Assembly (NCBI GenBank): GCA_002298075.1
Contig: DBLW01000158.1
Span: 1 to 12,458 of the forward strand
DNA from: Bacteroidales bacterium UBA714
GTDB lineage: Bacteria; Bacteroidota; Bacteroidia; Bacteroidales; UBA932
Direction: 5' to 3'
DNA length: 12,458 bases
Part shown: positions 1-6,428 of the stretch, piece by piece
Layout of the letters: every line of letters begins with the position of its first letter
How positions within the stretch are numbered: the first letter of the stretch is position 1
Made by a program: the position numbers and the translations under genes
The notes under the pieces: model-generated
Database searches by the model: none
Told to the model about the DNA's origin: nothing
What the model saw: the letters and a program-made list of their open reading frames with translations, nothing else

Positions 1-379
1 CCATGTCCGCCCCAAGCTTCAGAGCGCATTTGAGGAACGCGTCGAATTTGATTTCCCTGTTGCAAAGCACATCGGGATTAGGCGTGCGTCCCTTCCCGTA
101 CTCATCAAACATATAGTCCACTACCCTTTTGCGGTATTCTTCACTCAAATCGACATAATAGAACGGTATGCCTATCTTTCTTGCGACCATCTCCGCCACA
201 AAGCGGTCCTCCTCCCATTCACATTCTCCATGAAGAGTCGTGGAGGCATCATGCCAGTTCTGCATGAACAAGGCAAACACATCGTAGCCGGCACGCTTGA
301 GAAGCAGGGCCGCAACGCTCGAATCCACACCGCCGGAAAGGCCGACGCACACCTTTATTGCTGAATTGCCATTGTCCAT
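1..379 (-). CDS. mnmA: tRNA-specific 2-thiouridylase MnmA, N-terminal part (gene runs off the left edge)
   Basis: MnmA adds sulfur to C2 of the wobble uridine (U34) of tRNAs for Lys, Glu and Gln, using ATP to adenylate the base and a persulfide sulfur donor; it is cytosolic. The 126 visible residues open with the PP-loop ATP-binding motif SGGVDSS (residues 15-21), followed by FALFMQNW (35-42) and the family signature GRTPNPDVLCNREIKF (97-112), whose Cys106 corresponds to the first catalytic cysteine of the family. The C-terminal two thirds, with the second cysteine and the beta-barrel, lie outside the window. The ATG at 379 is preferred because it leaves nine residues before the conserved VGLSGG strand, as in known MnmA proteins. 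In-frame ATGs at 427 and 430 would add 16-17 residues and cannot be excluded, since the predicted transcript starts near 466. Divergent from cdd. Confidence 0.93.
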   Translation of the reverse strand, partial: MDNGNSAIKVCVGLSGGVDSSVAALLLKRAGYDVFALFMQNWHDASTTLHGECEWEEDRFVAEMVARKIGIPFYYVDLSEEYRKRVVDYMFDEYGKGRTPNPDVLCNREIKFDAFLKCALKLGADM

Positions 380-446
380 ACTGAAGATTTTTTTGTCATA
401 TTCCAAGTCACGCTGCCCAAAAAGCATCATTTTAAAAGAAAAAGAC

Positions 447-454
447 TATATTTG
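447..454 (+). promoter_or_regulatory. Candidate -7 box for cdd
   Basis: TATATTTG matches TAnnTTTG exactly and lies 42 bases upstream of the cdd ATG, giving a predicted start near 461. I see no TTTG at the expected distance upstream, so the assignment rests on the -7 box and position alone. It faces the mnmA promoter across a 12-base imperfect palindrome, TGCGCGTGCGCA (463-474). Confidence 0.45.
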
Positions 455-472
455 TAGTGCTCTGCGCGTGCG

Positions 473-504
473 CAAAGATAATTTAATTGATCTTTTATGA
501 CAAA
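473..504 (-). promoter_or_regulatory. Bacteroides-type promoter for mnmA
   Basis: Read on the minus strand, TTTG (501-504) is followed after 20 bases by TATCTTTG (473-480), an exact match to the TTTG / 19-21 / TAnnTTTG consensus of the Bacteroidota primary sigma factor. Transcription would start near 466 and run left into mnmA. The upstream TTTG lies inside the first codons of cdd, so this promoter overlaps the divergent gene. Confidence 0.7.
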
Positions 505-970
505 CAAAGAGATAAAAATCTCCTACATGGAATACGATTCCATTGAGCAGATGAATCCTGAGGACAGGGAACTTGCACAGGCAGCGATAAATGCCACGAA
601 ACACTCATACGCCCCCTACTCCAAATTCAATGTCGGTGCTGCGGTGATGCTTGAGGACGGGGAAATCATAACGGGCTCCAATCAGGAAAACGCGGCCTAC
701 CCTTCAGGGTTATGCGCAGAAAGGACAGCAATGTTCTATGCAAGCGCGAACCGTCCGGACAAAGCCATGACAAAGATAGCAGTAGCAGCAGGCCAGGACG
801 GGAAATTGTGTGACAGTCCTGCAACTCCTTGCGGAGCATGCAGGCAGGTAATGGCACAGTATCAGACAAAGGGCGGACGCAATATGGAAATCATACTTGT
901 AGGAGGAAGGAAAGTATGGAAATTCGAAAAAGTTGATGACATACTTCCTTTCATATTCGACAGCATCTGA
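497..970 (+). CDS. cdd: Cytidine deaminase
   Basis: This protein of 157 residues hydrolyses cytidine and deoxycytidine to uridine and deoxyuridine plus ammonia in pyrimidine salvage; it is a cytosolic zinc enzyme. The catalytic pattern is complete: SYAPYSKFNVGAAV (37-50) forms the substrate-binding start of the fold, NQENAAYP (62-69) precedes C73-A-E75, and PCGACRQ (111-117) supplies Cys112 and Cys115. Three cysteine zinc ligands (73, 112, 115) with Glu75 as the proton shuttle are typical of the short, homotetrameric class; the long E. coli type uses His as the first ligand. The length is slightly above the usual 130-140 residues because of an N-terminal extension of about 20 residues. The leader is AT-rich (atttaattgatctttt) with no Shine-Dalgarno, common in this phylum. 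It is probably monocistronic; no clear terminator follows. Confidence 0.96.
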   Translation: MTNKEIKISYMEYDSIEQMNPEDRELAQAAINATKHSYAPYSKFNVGAAVMLEDGEIITGSNQENAAYPSGLCAERTAMFYASANRPDKAMTKIAVAAGQDGKLCDSPATPCGACRQVMAQYQTKGGRNMEIILVGGRKVWKFEKVDDILPFIFDSI

Positions 971-1087
971 TACGCAGCCTCCAGTCCGGCGGCGTCTGAT
1001 GATGAAGTCCCCGGCCGTTAACACCGGAGCCAGACAGGCAGCCGAGGCCGGTCCAGCAAAGAATCTGACATCATTTCGGCAGTTTTT

Positions 1088-1118
1088 TTTGCATAGCGGG
1101 AAAAATTGCCTACATTTG
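1088..1118 (+). promoter_or_regulatory. Bacteroides-type promoter for the SRP RNA
   Basis: TTTG (1088-1091, at the end of an eight-T run), a 19-base spacer, then TACATTTG (1111-1118) match the Bacteroidota primary-sigma consensus exactly. The -7 box ends six bases before the first paired G of the SRP RNA at 1124, just where transcription is expected to start. The stretch 971-1087 upstream, between cdd and this promoter, holds no gene I can support; it is GC-rich with only weak possible hairpins. Confidence 0.8.
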
Positions 1119-1123
1119 CATCC

Positions 1124-1220
1124 GGGAAAGTCATACACGACCAGCTCCCTCCGAATTCCCCCAGGGCTTGACCGCAGCAAGGGTAGGAGGTCGTAGCGGT
1201 GCGATGTATCAAGCTTTCCC
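1124..1220 (+). ncRNA. ffs: Signal recognition particle RNA, small bacterial type (4.5S RNA)
   Basis: The RNA scaffold of the signal recognition particle binds Ffh and targets nascent membrane and secreted proteins to FtsY. The diagnostic domain is the tip CCCCCAGGGC (1158-1167) facing GCAGCAAGGGTA (1174-1185), the conserved asymmetric and symmetric internal loops where Ffh binds. The whole element folds into one long hairpin: GGGAAAG (1124-1130) with CTTTCCC (1214-1220), TCATACA (1131-1137) with TGTATCA (1206-1212) with one C-C mismatch, and CGACC (1138-1142) with GGTCG (1189-1193). About 97 bases, close to E. coli 4.5S. The apex reads GG-CUUGA-CC in place of the usual GGAA tetraloop. A matching promoter ends six bases upstream and a T run follows directly. 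Its function as SRP RNA is inferred from motif and fold. Confidence 0.88.
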
Positions 1221-1226
1221 TTTTTT
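1214..1226 (+). terminator. Intrinsic terminator of the SRP RNA
   Basis: The closing helix of the SRP RNA, GGGAAAG with CTTTCCC, is followed immediately by TTTTTT (1221-1226), so the RNA's own stem can act as a rho-independent terminator. The next start codon is only 21 bases after the last T. Confidence 0.65.
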
Positions 1227-1247
1227 CATTTAATCCCCACTATCCAC

Positions 1248-4142
1248 ATGAAAACACGGTTTACAGTTCTCCTGTTGCTGTTTCTATTTGAGACAGCAGC
1301 TGTTTTCGCGCAGAGTATCGTCTCATTTGATATGATACAACGCAACAGGAACATCAATGTCAAGCTTACGCTCAAGGATGACAGCACATCCGAGCCTCTA
1401 TCCTGGGCTACTGTATATCTCATTCCGGCAGGAGACACGACCATCACGCATTTCGCAATTTCCGATGACAAGGGAAACGCCGTGCTGGAAGAAGTCCCTG
1501 TCGGCAAATACGAACTTACGGCTGAAATAATAGGCTACCTTCCGCACAGGCAGACCTGCACGTTCAAGCACTGGGAGGAAGATTTGGGTATCATACGGAT
1601 GAAGGAAAACCCGGAATATATCGAAGCGTCCAAAATCACGGCTGCCGGAAACCCTGTTCTGATAAAGAAAGATACCATAGAATATAATGCGTCCTCTTTC
1701 AAGGTTGGAGAAAACGCCATGCTTGAGGACCTGCTCAAAAAGATGCCTGGCATGGAAGTGTCGGACGACGGTTCGGTGACGGTAAACGGAGAAAAAGTCG
1801 AACAGATTACCGTCGGAGGCAAGACATTTTTCTTCAATGACCCGAATGCAGCCCTTAAGAATCTTCCGGCAAAGATTGTTGACAAGATAAAGGTAATAGA
1901 CAAAAAGAGCGAAGAAGCCGAATTCACGGGAATCTCCACCAAGGATGACAAGAAAAAGATTATGGATGTGGAGTTGAAAGACGAATATACCAAAGGATGG
2001 TTCGGCAATGCAAAAATCGGAGGCGGCTCCACACTTGTTCCGAAAGGCGAAGACGGACTTTCAGACAGGCGCGGCCTGCTGTATAACGGCAATGCCATGG
2101 CTACCGGATATACAGAGAAAGATCAGGTCGTATTCATAGGAAATGCATACAATGCGACAGAACCCGGCGCAGGAGCAGTAATTGTCACCTATGGCGGCGA
2201 GCAGGACGACTACAGCAGCATGGATGGCCTGGCCACAAATGCCAAAGCCGGCCTCAACTTCAACTCCGACAGGATAAAGGGATTCACTTCAACCATTTCG
2301 GCTGACTACTCATACGGAACAAAGGATTCAAAACGCAGGACGGCGCGTACCTCTTTCCGCAAAGATGCATCTGACATCCTTTCAGACGGGACATATTCCG
2401 GAGACGGTTCACGGCATGGAGTGAAGACATCCATCGAATTCAAGAAAAAGGACAAAAAGAAATACGACCTGTACCTGTATCCTGCATTCGGCTTCAGCAC
2501 GAGCAAAATCAGCCAGGCCAGCTCATCACGCACCTACAGTGACGAAGGCGACCTGAACAGTTCGTCAGCATATTCGGACGCATTCAGCAAGCAGGCAGAA
2601 GGAAGCCTATATTTCGGCGGCGGCATAAAAGACCTGGGCAAGGAGAAAAGAAGCATCACCTTGTCGGGGGATTGGGTAATATCCGGAACAGACGGGGAAA
2701 AGAACGAAATATCAGAACTGCTCCAGCAAGGCACAGGCACGACAAACAACCTGCTTTACAACACTGACAATTCCGCAAATGAATTTTACGGAAGCCTGTC
2801 ATATGTTGAGCCGATAGCAAAAAGATGGGCTATGCGGACACGTTTCAGTTCATCATACGCATCCTCAGTAAATGACACCAGGGCAACCGGTGCAGACGGT
2901 ACGGAGGACATCCATCATTCGTCATTTTACGACAAGAAGTATTTCAGTGAACGCCTGAACCTGCTAATGCAATATGACAACGACACTTCAAAGGTACAGT
3001 TCGGTGTACAGGCGGAACTCGTACAGAACTCCACCAGGGCACGTTCACTCGGCACCGAGACAATCACAGGCAAAGGAGAATGGCTGATGAACTGGTCTCC
3101 TTTCGTCTCTTACTCATATGAAAAGGAAGGGCACAGCCTGTATGCGGGATACTCAGGGCAATCGGCCCAGGTGTCAGGACGTTCAGTAACTCCGGCACCG
3201 GACCTCTCCGACCCTGTGCATATACAGACAGGAAACATATACCTGAAACCCTCTTTCTCACAATGGCTGCACGGTTCATACCGAATGAACAACAGGGAGA
3301 CCTTCTCTTTCCTAAACCTGTACATAAACGGAAGCATTACAAACAGAAGCATCGTCTATGCGAGCTGGTTTGATGAAGGCGGAATCAGATATGCAGTTCC
3401 AGTCAATTCCATGAAGCCGGACATCAGAACGAGCATGTATCTCTCCTTCGACCAGCCTCTGGGCAAACAGAGGATGTTCACACTGAGTGCCAATGCGAAC
3501 GCATCAGTAAATACAGGCACCGGCTATCAGGCAGCATCACGGCTTGAAGGCCTGGACATCAGGAATTTCGACTATAATGCATTCATGAGCGGTTTCTGGG
3601 GTGACAGCAGCGGAGACAGGTTCTACAGCGGCGAGAGCGGATTCAAGGAGAGCCGCACGACCTCGGCAATATGGTCAGCTGGGCTCGGCTTGAAGTTCAG
3701 CATCGAAAAGCTGGACGCCAAGATAGGAGGAAGTTTCTCAAACAGGATTTCAAAATATTCCCTTGACAAGTCAGCGAATCTGAACACATGGGACAACTCT
3801 CTGTATGCCGACGTGCTCTGGCAGCCGGGAAAGAACTGGGAACTCAAGACTGACATCCGTTACAATTTCTACAGGGGATACTCTTCAGGATTCGGACTTC
3901 CGGAATGGAAATGGAACGCCTCAGTCAGCAAAAGCATAAAATCTGTCAGCCTGAGCCTGAAAGTAGCTGACATATTGAACCAGACAAGAAACCTCAGGCG
4001 CACGGTGTCATCAGAATACGTAGAGGACGTTTACCGTAACGTGATGGGAAGGATGTTCCTGTTCAGCGTGTCATTCAATTTCGGCAAGATGAACGCAAAG
4101 AAGAACAGTTCCGTGGAAAATGCAATCTGGAACATGATGTAA
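1248..4142 (+). CDS. Outer-membrane beta-barrel protein, TonB-receptor-like, with N-terminal carboxypeptidase-regulatory-like domain
   Basis: A 964-residue outer-membrane protein of the large Bacteroidota family related to SusC/TonB-dependent receptors (OMP_b-brl_3 type). A signal peptide (residues 1-21, hydrophobic LLLLFLF, likely cut at VFA-QS) is followed by a carboxypeptidase-regulatory-like beta-sandwich (about 37-118: EPLSWATVYL, DDKGNAVLEEVPVGKYEL). Next is a plug-like region (about 140-245: KKDTIEYNASSF, ENAMLEDLLKKMPGM, VNGEKVEQITVGGK, LPAKIVDKIKVIDKKS). The remaining 700 residues alternate polar and aromatic residues as in barrel strands, ending with FLFSVSFNFGKM (about 938-949) as the probable last strand. 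About 15 polar residues follow it, an unusual tail for a barrel. The substrate is unknown: no SusD partner, anti-sigma or sigma factor lies nearby. The start is set by the signal peptide. It begins 21 bases after the SRP terminator with no promoter of its own in that gap. Confidence 0.88.
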   Translation: MKTRFTVLLLLFLFETAAVFAQSIVSFDMIQRNRNINVKLTLKDDSTSEPLSWATVYLIPAGDTTITHFAISDDKGNAVLEEVPVGKYELTAEIIGYLPHRQTCTFKHWEEDLGIIRMKENPEYIEASKITAAGNPVLIKKDTIEYNASSFKVGENAMLEDLLKKMPGMEVSDDGSVTVNGEKVEQITVGGKTFFFNDPNAALKNLPAKIVDKIKVIDKKSEEAEFTGISTKDDKKKIMDVELKDEYTKGWFGNAKIGGGSTLVPKGEDGLSDRRGLLYNGNAMATGYTEKDQVVFIGNAYNATEPGAGAVIVTYGGEQDDYSSMDGLATNAKAGLNFNSDRIKGFTSTISADYSYGTKDSKRRTARTSFRKDASDILSDGTYSGDGSRHGVKTSIEFKKKDKKKYDLYLYPAFGFSTSKISQASSSRTYSDEGDLNSSSAYSDAFSKQAEGSLYFGGGIKDLGKEKRSITLSGDWVISGTDGEKNEISELLQQGTGTTNNLLYNTDNSANEFYGSLSYVEPIAKRWAMRTRFSSSYASSVNDTRATGADGTEDIHHSSFYDKKYFSERLNLLMQYDNDTSKVQFGVQAELVQNSTRARSLGTETITGKGEWLMNWSPFVSYSYEKEGHSLYAGYSGQSAQVSGRSVTPAPDLSDPVHIQTGNIYLKPSFSQWLHGSYRMNNRETFSFLNLYINGSITNRSIVYASWFDEGGIRYAVPVNSMKPDIRTSMYLSFDQPLGKQRMFTLSANANASVNTGTGYQAASRLEGLDIRNFDYNAFMSGFWGDSSGDRFYSGESGFKESRTTSAIWSAGLGLKFSIEKLDAKIGGSFSNRISKYSLDKSANLNTWDNSLYADVLWQPGKNWELKTDIRYNFYRGYSSGFGLPEWKWNASVSKSIKSVSLSLKVADILNQTRNLRRTVSSEYVEDVYRNVMGRMFLFSVSFNFGKMNAKKNSSVENAIWNMM

Positions 4143-4190
4143 CCATCGTAAGAAGAACACCCGGAAAAGCACATTAGGGCGCAAACGAAG

Positions 4191-4226
4191 AAAGGGTTTC
4201 CGAAAGTTGATTTCAGAAACCCTTTT
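4191..4226. terminator. Bidirectional terminator hairpin between the barrel gene and buk
   Basis: AAAGGGTTTC (4191-4200) pairs perfectly with GAAACCCTTT (4216-4225) around a 15-base loop. It lies between two converging genes, 48 bases after the barrel-protein stop and 20 before the buk stop. On the plus strand it ends in TTTT; on the minus strand it is followed by a T-rich stretch (tttcttcgttt). It could end transcription from both sides. Confidence 0.75.
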
Positions 4227-4245
4227 ATCATATCTGCGACATCGT

Positions 4246-5361
4246 TCAGAAGCTGTCCATGTGATAGCATTTCACTTCAAACTCACCGGAAAGAATCCCG
4301 TATCCGTTCTCCGCGAGGGACTCAAGCTCATTTTCTCCCGGATAGACCTCAACAGGAGCTATGAAGGCAATCCTTTCCTTGACCTGCTCCACAAGATACT
4401 TGCTGTAGGCCACTCCGCCGGTCAGGATTATCGCATCCACCTTGCCGCACACTACAGTGGAAAGAGCTGCCACATATTTTGCGATTGACAGGCAATATCC
4501 CTGCAGGAATGTTTCGCATTCGCTGTCACCTGCCTCCGCACGCGCCGTCAGGTCCCTGAAGTCATTGGTACCGAAATAGGCCACAGCCCCGCCTCCGCCG
4601 ACAAGGCGCTTCTTTATCTGCTCCTTTGTATGCTCGCCGCTGAAGCACATCTCCACAAGAGGGAAAGCCGGAACACTTCCTGCACGTTCCGGACTGATTG
4701 GCCCGTCTCCTCCGAGAGCATCATTGGTATCAATTACAAGCCCGTGACGATGAAGTGAGACAGATGTGCCGCCTCCCATATGGGCTACTATGACCGTGAC
4801 ATCCCTGTTGGTCTTCCCTACTCCGCGGGCATATCTCCTTACCATCGCCCGAGAATTGAGGGCATGGAAAAGCGTGCGTCTCGGAAACTCGGGAAGCCCT
4901 CCTACCTTCACTTCAGGCAGCATCTCGTCCGCCATAGGAGGATCGGCTATAAATGCCCGGCACCGCTCTGTGATGCCTCTGCCGCTGCGCGCCTGATTGA
5001 CTTCCACTGCAATGTCGTCAGCTATAAGCGCGCTCAGATTGCACGCATGCACTCCGTCCCTTCCAGAGATGAGGGCCTTCCTCATGTCCTGGTTGACTTC
5101 ATAGACGCCCGTGCGGATAGGAGTCACAAGTCCTCCGCGTGCCATGACAACATCAATGCTTTCAAGCTCAATGCCCCTCTGGACCAAAAACTCCGTAATG
5201 GCATCACGACGCATCAGGTCCTGGTCCATTACAGAGCTGAATTTCGCAAGTTCCCCTGCCGGATGTGTAAGATTCTGCTCAAACAGCTTGCTTCCGGCAT
5301 CGTAGAAACCGATTTTTGTAGAGGTGGAGCCGGTGTTGATTACCAGTATTCTACCTTTCAT
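4246..5361 (-). CDS. buk: Butyrate kinase (branched-chain fatty acid kinase family)
   Basis: This cytosolic protein of 371 residues catalyses butyryl-phosphate + ADP to butyrate + ATP, the energy-yielding last step of the Ptb-Buk route. It belongs to the acetokinase/ASKHA fold. Motifs: phosphate-1 loop ILVINTGSTSTKIGFYD (5-21), MARGGLVTPI (73-82), the kinase loop AHMGGGTSVSLHRHG (193-207), GGDGPISPERAGS (217-229, a Buk hallmark; AckA reads differently here), the adenosine loop LTGGVAYS (313-320) and YPGENELESLAENG (340-353). Full length for the family (about 355-370). The ATG at 5361 is chosen because MKGRILVINTG starts the fold directly; an in-frame ATG at 5424 would add 21 cysteine-rich residues with no family support and would overlap the spacer hairpins. 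It lies 140 bases downstream of ptb. Isobutyrate or isovalerate may be the real product, since the family accepts branched acyl groups. Confidence 0.92.
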   Translation of the reverse strand: MKGRILVINTGSTSTKIGFYDAGSKLFEQNLTHPAGELAKFSSVMDQDLMRRDAITEFLVQRGIELESIDVVMARGGLVTPIRTGVYEVNQDMRKALISGRDGVHACNLSALIADDIAVEVNQARSGRGITERCRAFIADPPMADEMLPEVKVGGLPEFPRRTLFHALNSRAMVRRYARGVGKTNRDVTVIVAHMGGGTSVSLHRHGLVIDTNDALGGDGPISPERAGSVPAFPLVEMCFSGEHTKEQIKKRLVGGGGAVAYFGTNDFRDLTARAEAGDSECETFLQGYCLSIAKYVAALSTVVCGKVDAIILTGGVAYSKYLVEQVKERIAFIAPVEVYPGENELESLAENGYGILSGEFEVKCYHMDSF

Positions 5362-5389
5362 GCAAAAACAATATAAAAAAGTTAAAGTA

Positions 5390-5397
5390 CAAATATC
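5390..5397 (-). promoter_or_regulatory. Weak candidate -7 box upstream of buk
   Basis: The minus strand reads GATATTTG, one mismatch from TAnnTTTG, ending 28 bases before the buk ATG. The best upstream partner is TTTC with an 18-base spacer, which is poor. If real it would let buk be transcribed apart from ackA-ptb. Confidence 0.25.
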
Positions 5398-5492
5398 CGG
5401 AGCCGTAATGCACGGGAAAGACATCCTTCAAGAGCCTCCCGGCCGCTCCGCAAATGACATGGGCCGGCGGGAAAACTCCCTCCGGCCCGTCA
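5398..5492 (-). promoter_or_regulatory. Structured ptb-buk intercistronic spacer: two hairpins
   Basis: In the minus-strand transcript the first hairpin (5492-5455) has TGAC/GTCA with a two-base bulge, then GGGCCGG/CCGGCCC, one A-G mismatch and GGGA/TCCC around a GTTT loop: 15 pairs in all. The second (5450-5398) pairs CGGAGC with GCTCCG and, inside, CGGGA with TCCCG. A T-rich stretch follows before the buk start codon. Neither hairpin is followed directly by a classic T run, so they may reduce read-through, protect mRNA ends, or be a leader element of buk. Confidence 0.55.
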
Positions 5493-5501
5493 TTCCGAAA
5501 A

Positions 5502-6410
5502 TTATTTTACGGACAAAGCCGCAATCGCTATTGAATTAAGTTTCGTATCTATGCTGTCAGCGCGGCTTGAAAGTACGCAAGGGACTTTCGCACCTACCAT
5601 CATGCCAGCCTGCTTCACATTTGAAGCAAGCTTTGAGTTAGCCTTGTAGAACACATTGGCAGACTCGATATTAGGGAAGAGCAGACAGTCAGCGTCTCCT
5701 GCTACAGGACTGACAAGGCCTTTGATTTCCACAGACTCCTGGTCAATCGCCACGTCAAGGGCAAGAGGGCCGTCAGCGATGCATCCCTTTATCTGTCCCC
5801 TGTCAACCATCTTGGTCAGCATTGCAGCCTCCATACATGCAGGCATGCTGGTGAGCATCTGCTCCGATGCAGCTATGATGGCAACCTTAGGCTTTGCTAT
5901 GCCGGCCGCACGCGCGGTAGCCACAAGATGTCCCATTATTATCTGCTTCTGCTTGAAATCAGGAGCCGGAATCACAGCCATGTCGCCCACGAAAAGAAGC
6001 TTGTGGTAATTAGGATTCTCTATTACGGCGCAATGGGTCAATGTACCTTTCGGAGGAAGGAGACCGGTCTCCTTGTTGAGGATGGCGCGGAGGAACTTGT
6101 CAGTGGAGCAAAGTCCTTTCATCAGGAAGTCTCCCATGCCTTCCCTTATCATTGCAACAGCCTGTGCGACAGAAGGAAGCTCGTCAGGGTTGTGTACAAC
6201 CGTGAACTTCGCCATGTCTATTCCCTCGCTTTTGCAGGCCTGCGCAATCATGCACTGGTCGCCGACCAGAGTCACGTCAACAAGTCCGAGGTCAATGGCC
6301 TTGCTTGCCGCAGAAATGGTATGCCCGTCAACTCCCCAGGCTGCAATCATTCTCTTTTTTGCCTCCCTGCCCTGGAGTTCGGCAAATATGTCTTCAAATT
6401 TCGTAAACAT
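5502..6410 (-). CDS. ptb: Phosphate butyryltransferase
   Basis: This cytosolic protein of 302 residues catalyses butyryl-CoA + phosphate to butyryl-phosphate + CoA; it supplies the substrate of the butyrate kinase encoded next. It belongs to the PTA_PTB family. Recognisable segments are the N-terminal alpha/beta part with AAWGVDGHTISAASKA (23-38) and VTLVGD (46-51), MKGLCSTDKFLRAIL (97-111), LLFVGDMAVIPAPD (138-151), IIAASEQMLTSMPACMEAA (178-196), the signature CIADGPLALD (210-219), and the C-terminal SSRADSIDTKLNSIAIA (281-297). Length (about 300) and ADGPLALD favour Ptb over acetyl-specific Pta (usually 330 residues or more), but exact acyl-chain preference cannot be read from sequence. It starts 18 bases after the ackA stop, so it is probably co-transcribed with ackA; the leader is AT-rich with no Shine-Dalgarno. 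Confidence 0.9.
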   Translation of the reverse strand: MFTKFEDIFAELQGREAKKRMIAAWGVDGHTISAASKAIDLGLVDVTLVGDQCMIAQACKSEGIDMAKFTVVHNPDELPSVAQAVAMIREGMGDFLMKGLCSTDKFLRAILNKETGLLPPKGTLTHCAVIENPNYHKLLFVGDMAVIPAPDFKQKQIIMGHLVATARAAGIAKPKVAIIAASEQMLTSMPACMEAAMLTKMVDRGQIKGCIADGPLALDVAIDQESVEIKGLVSPVAGDADCLLFPNIESANVFYKANSKLASNVKQAGMMVGAKVPCVLSSRADSIDTKLNSIAIAALSVK

Positions 6411-6428
6411 TGTTTTTAAATTGATTTA

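Noticed and set aside
1041..1090. Terminator for cdd: GCCGA with TCGGC followed by eight Ts
   Set aside because: The stem is only 5 bp with a 30-base loop, and the T run is better explained as the upstream element of the SRP promoter.
710..1212. Open frames of 64-156 codons crossing cdd, the intergenic region and the SRP RNA
   Set aside because: They overlap a confident cdd and a structured RNA with its own promoter and terminator; products look random and cysteine/arginine-rich.
1535..2098. A 187-codon minus-strand frame inside the barrel gene
   Set aside because: Serine/phenylalanine-rich shadow of the plug-encoding region, no domain, no promoter.
4780..5376. A 198-codon open frame on the plus strand opposite buk
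   Set aside because: The buk frame is full length with every family motif; the opposite frame is rich in Arg, His and Cys with no family resemblance.
5362..5424. Upstream start for buk at 5424
   Set aside because: The extra 21 residues have no match to the N-terminus of this kinase family, and the ATG lies inside a hairpin; the fold begins at the ATG at 5361.
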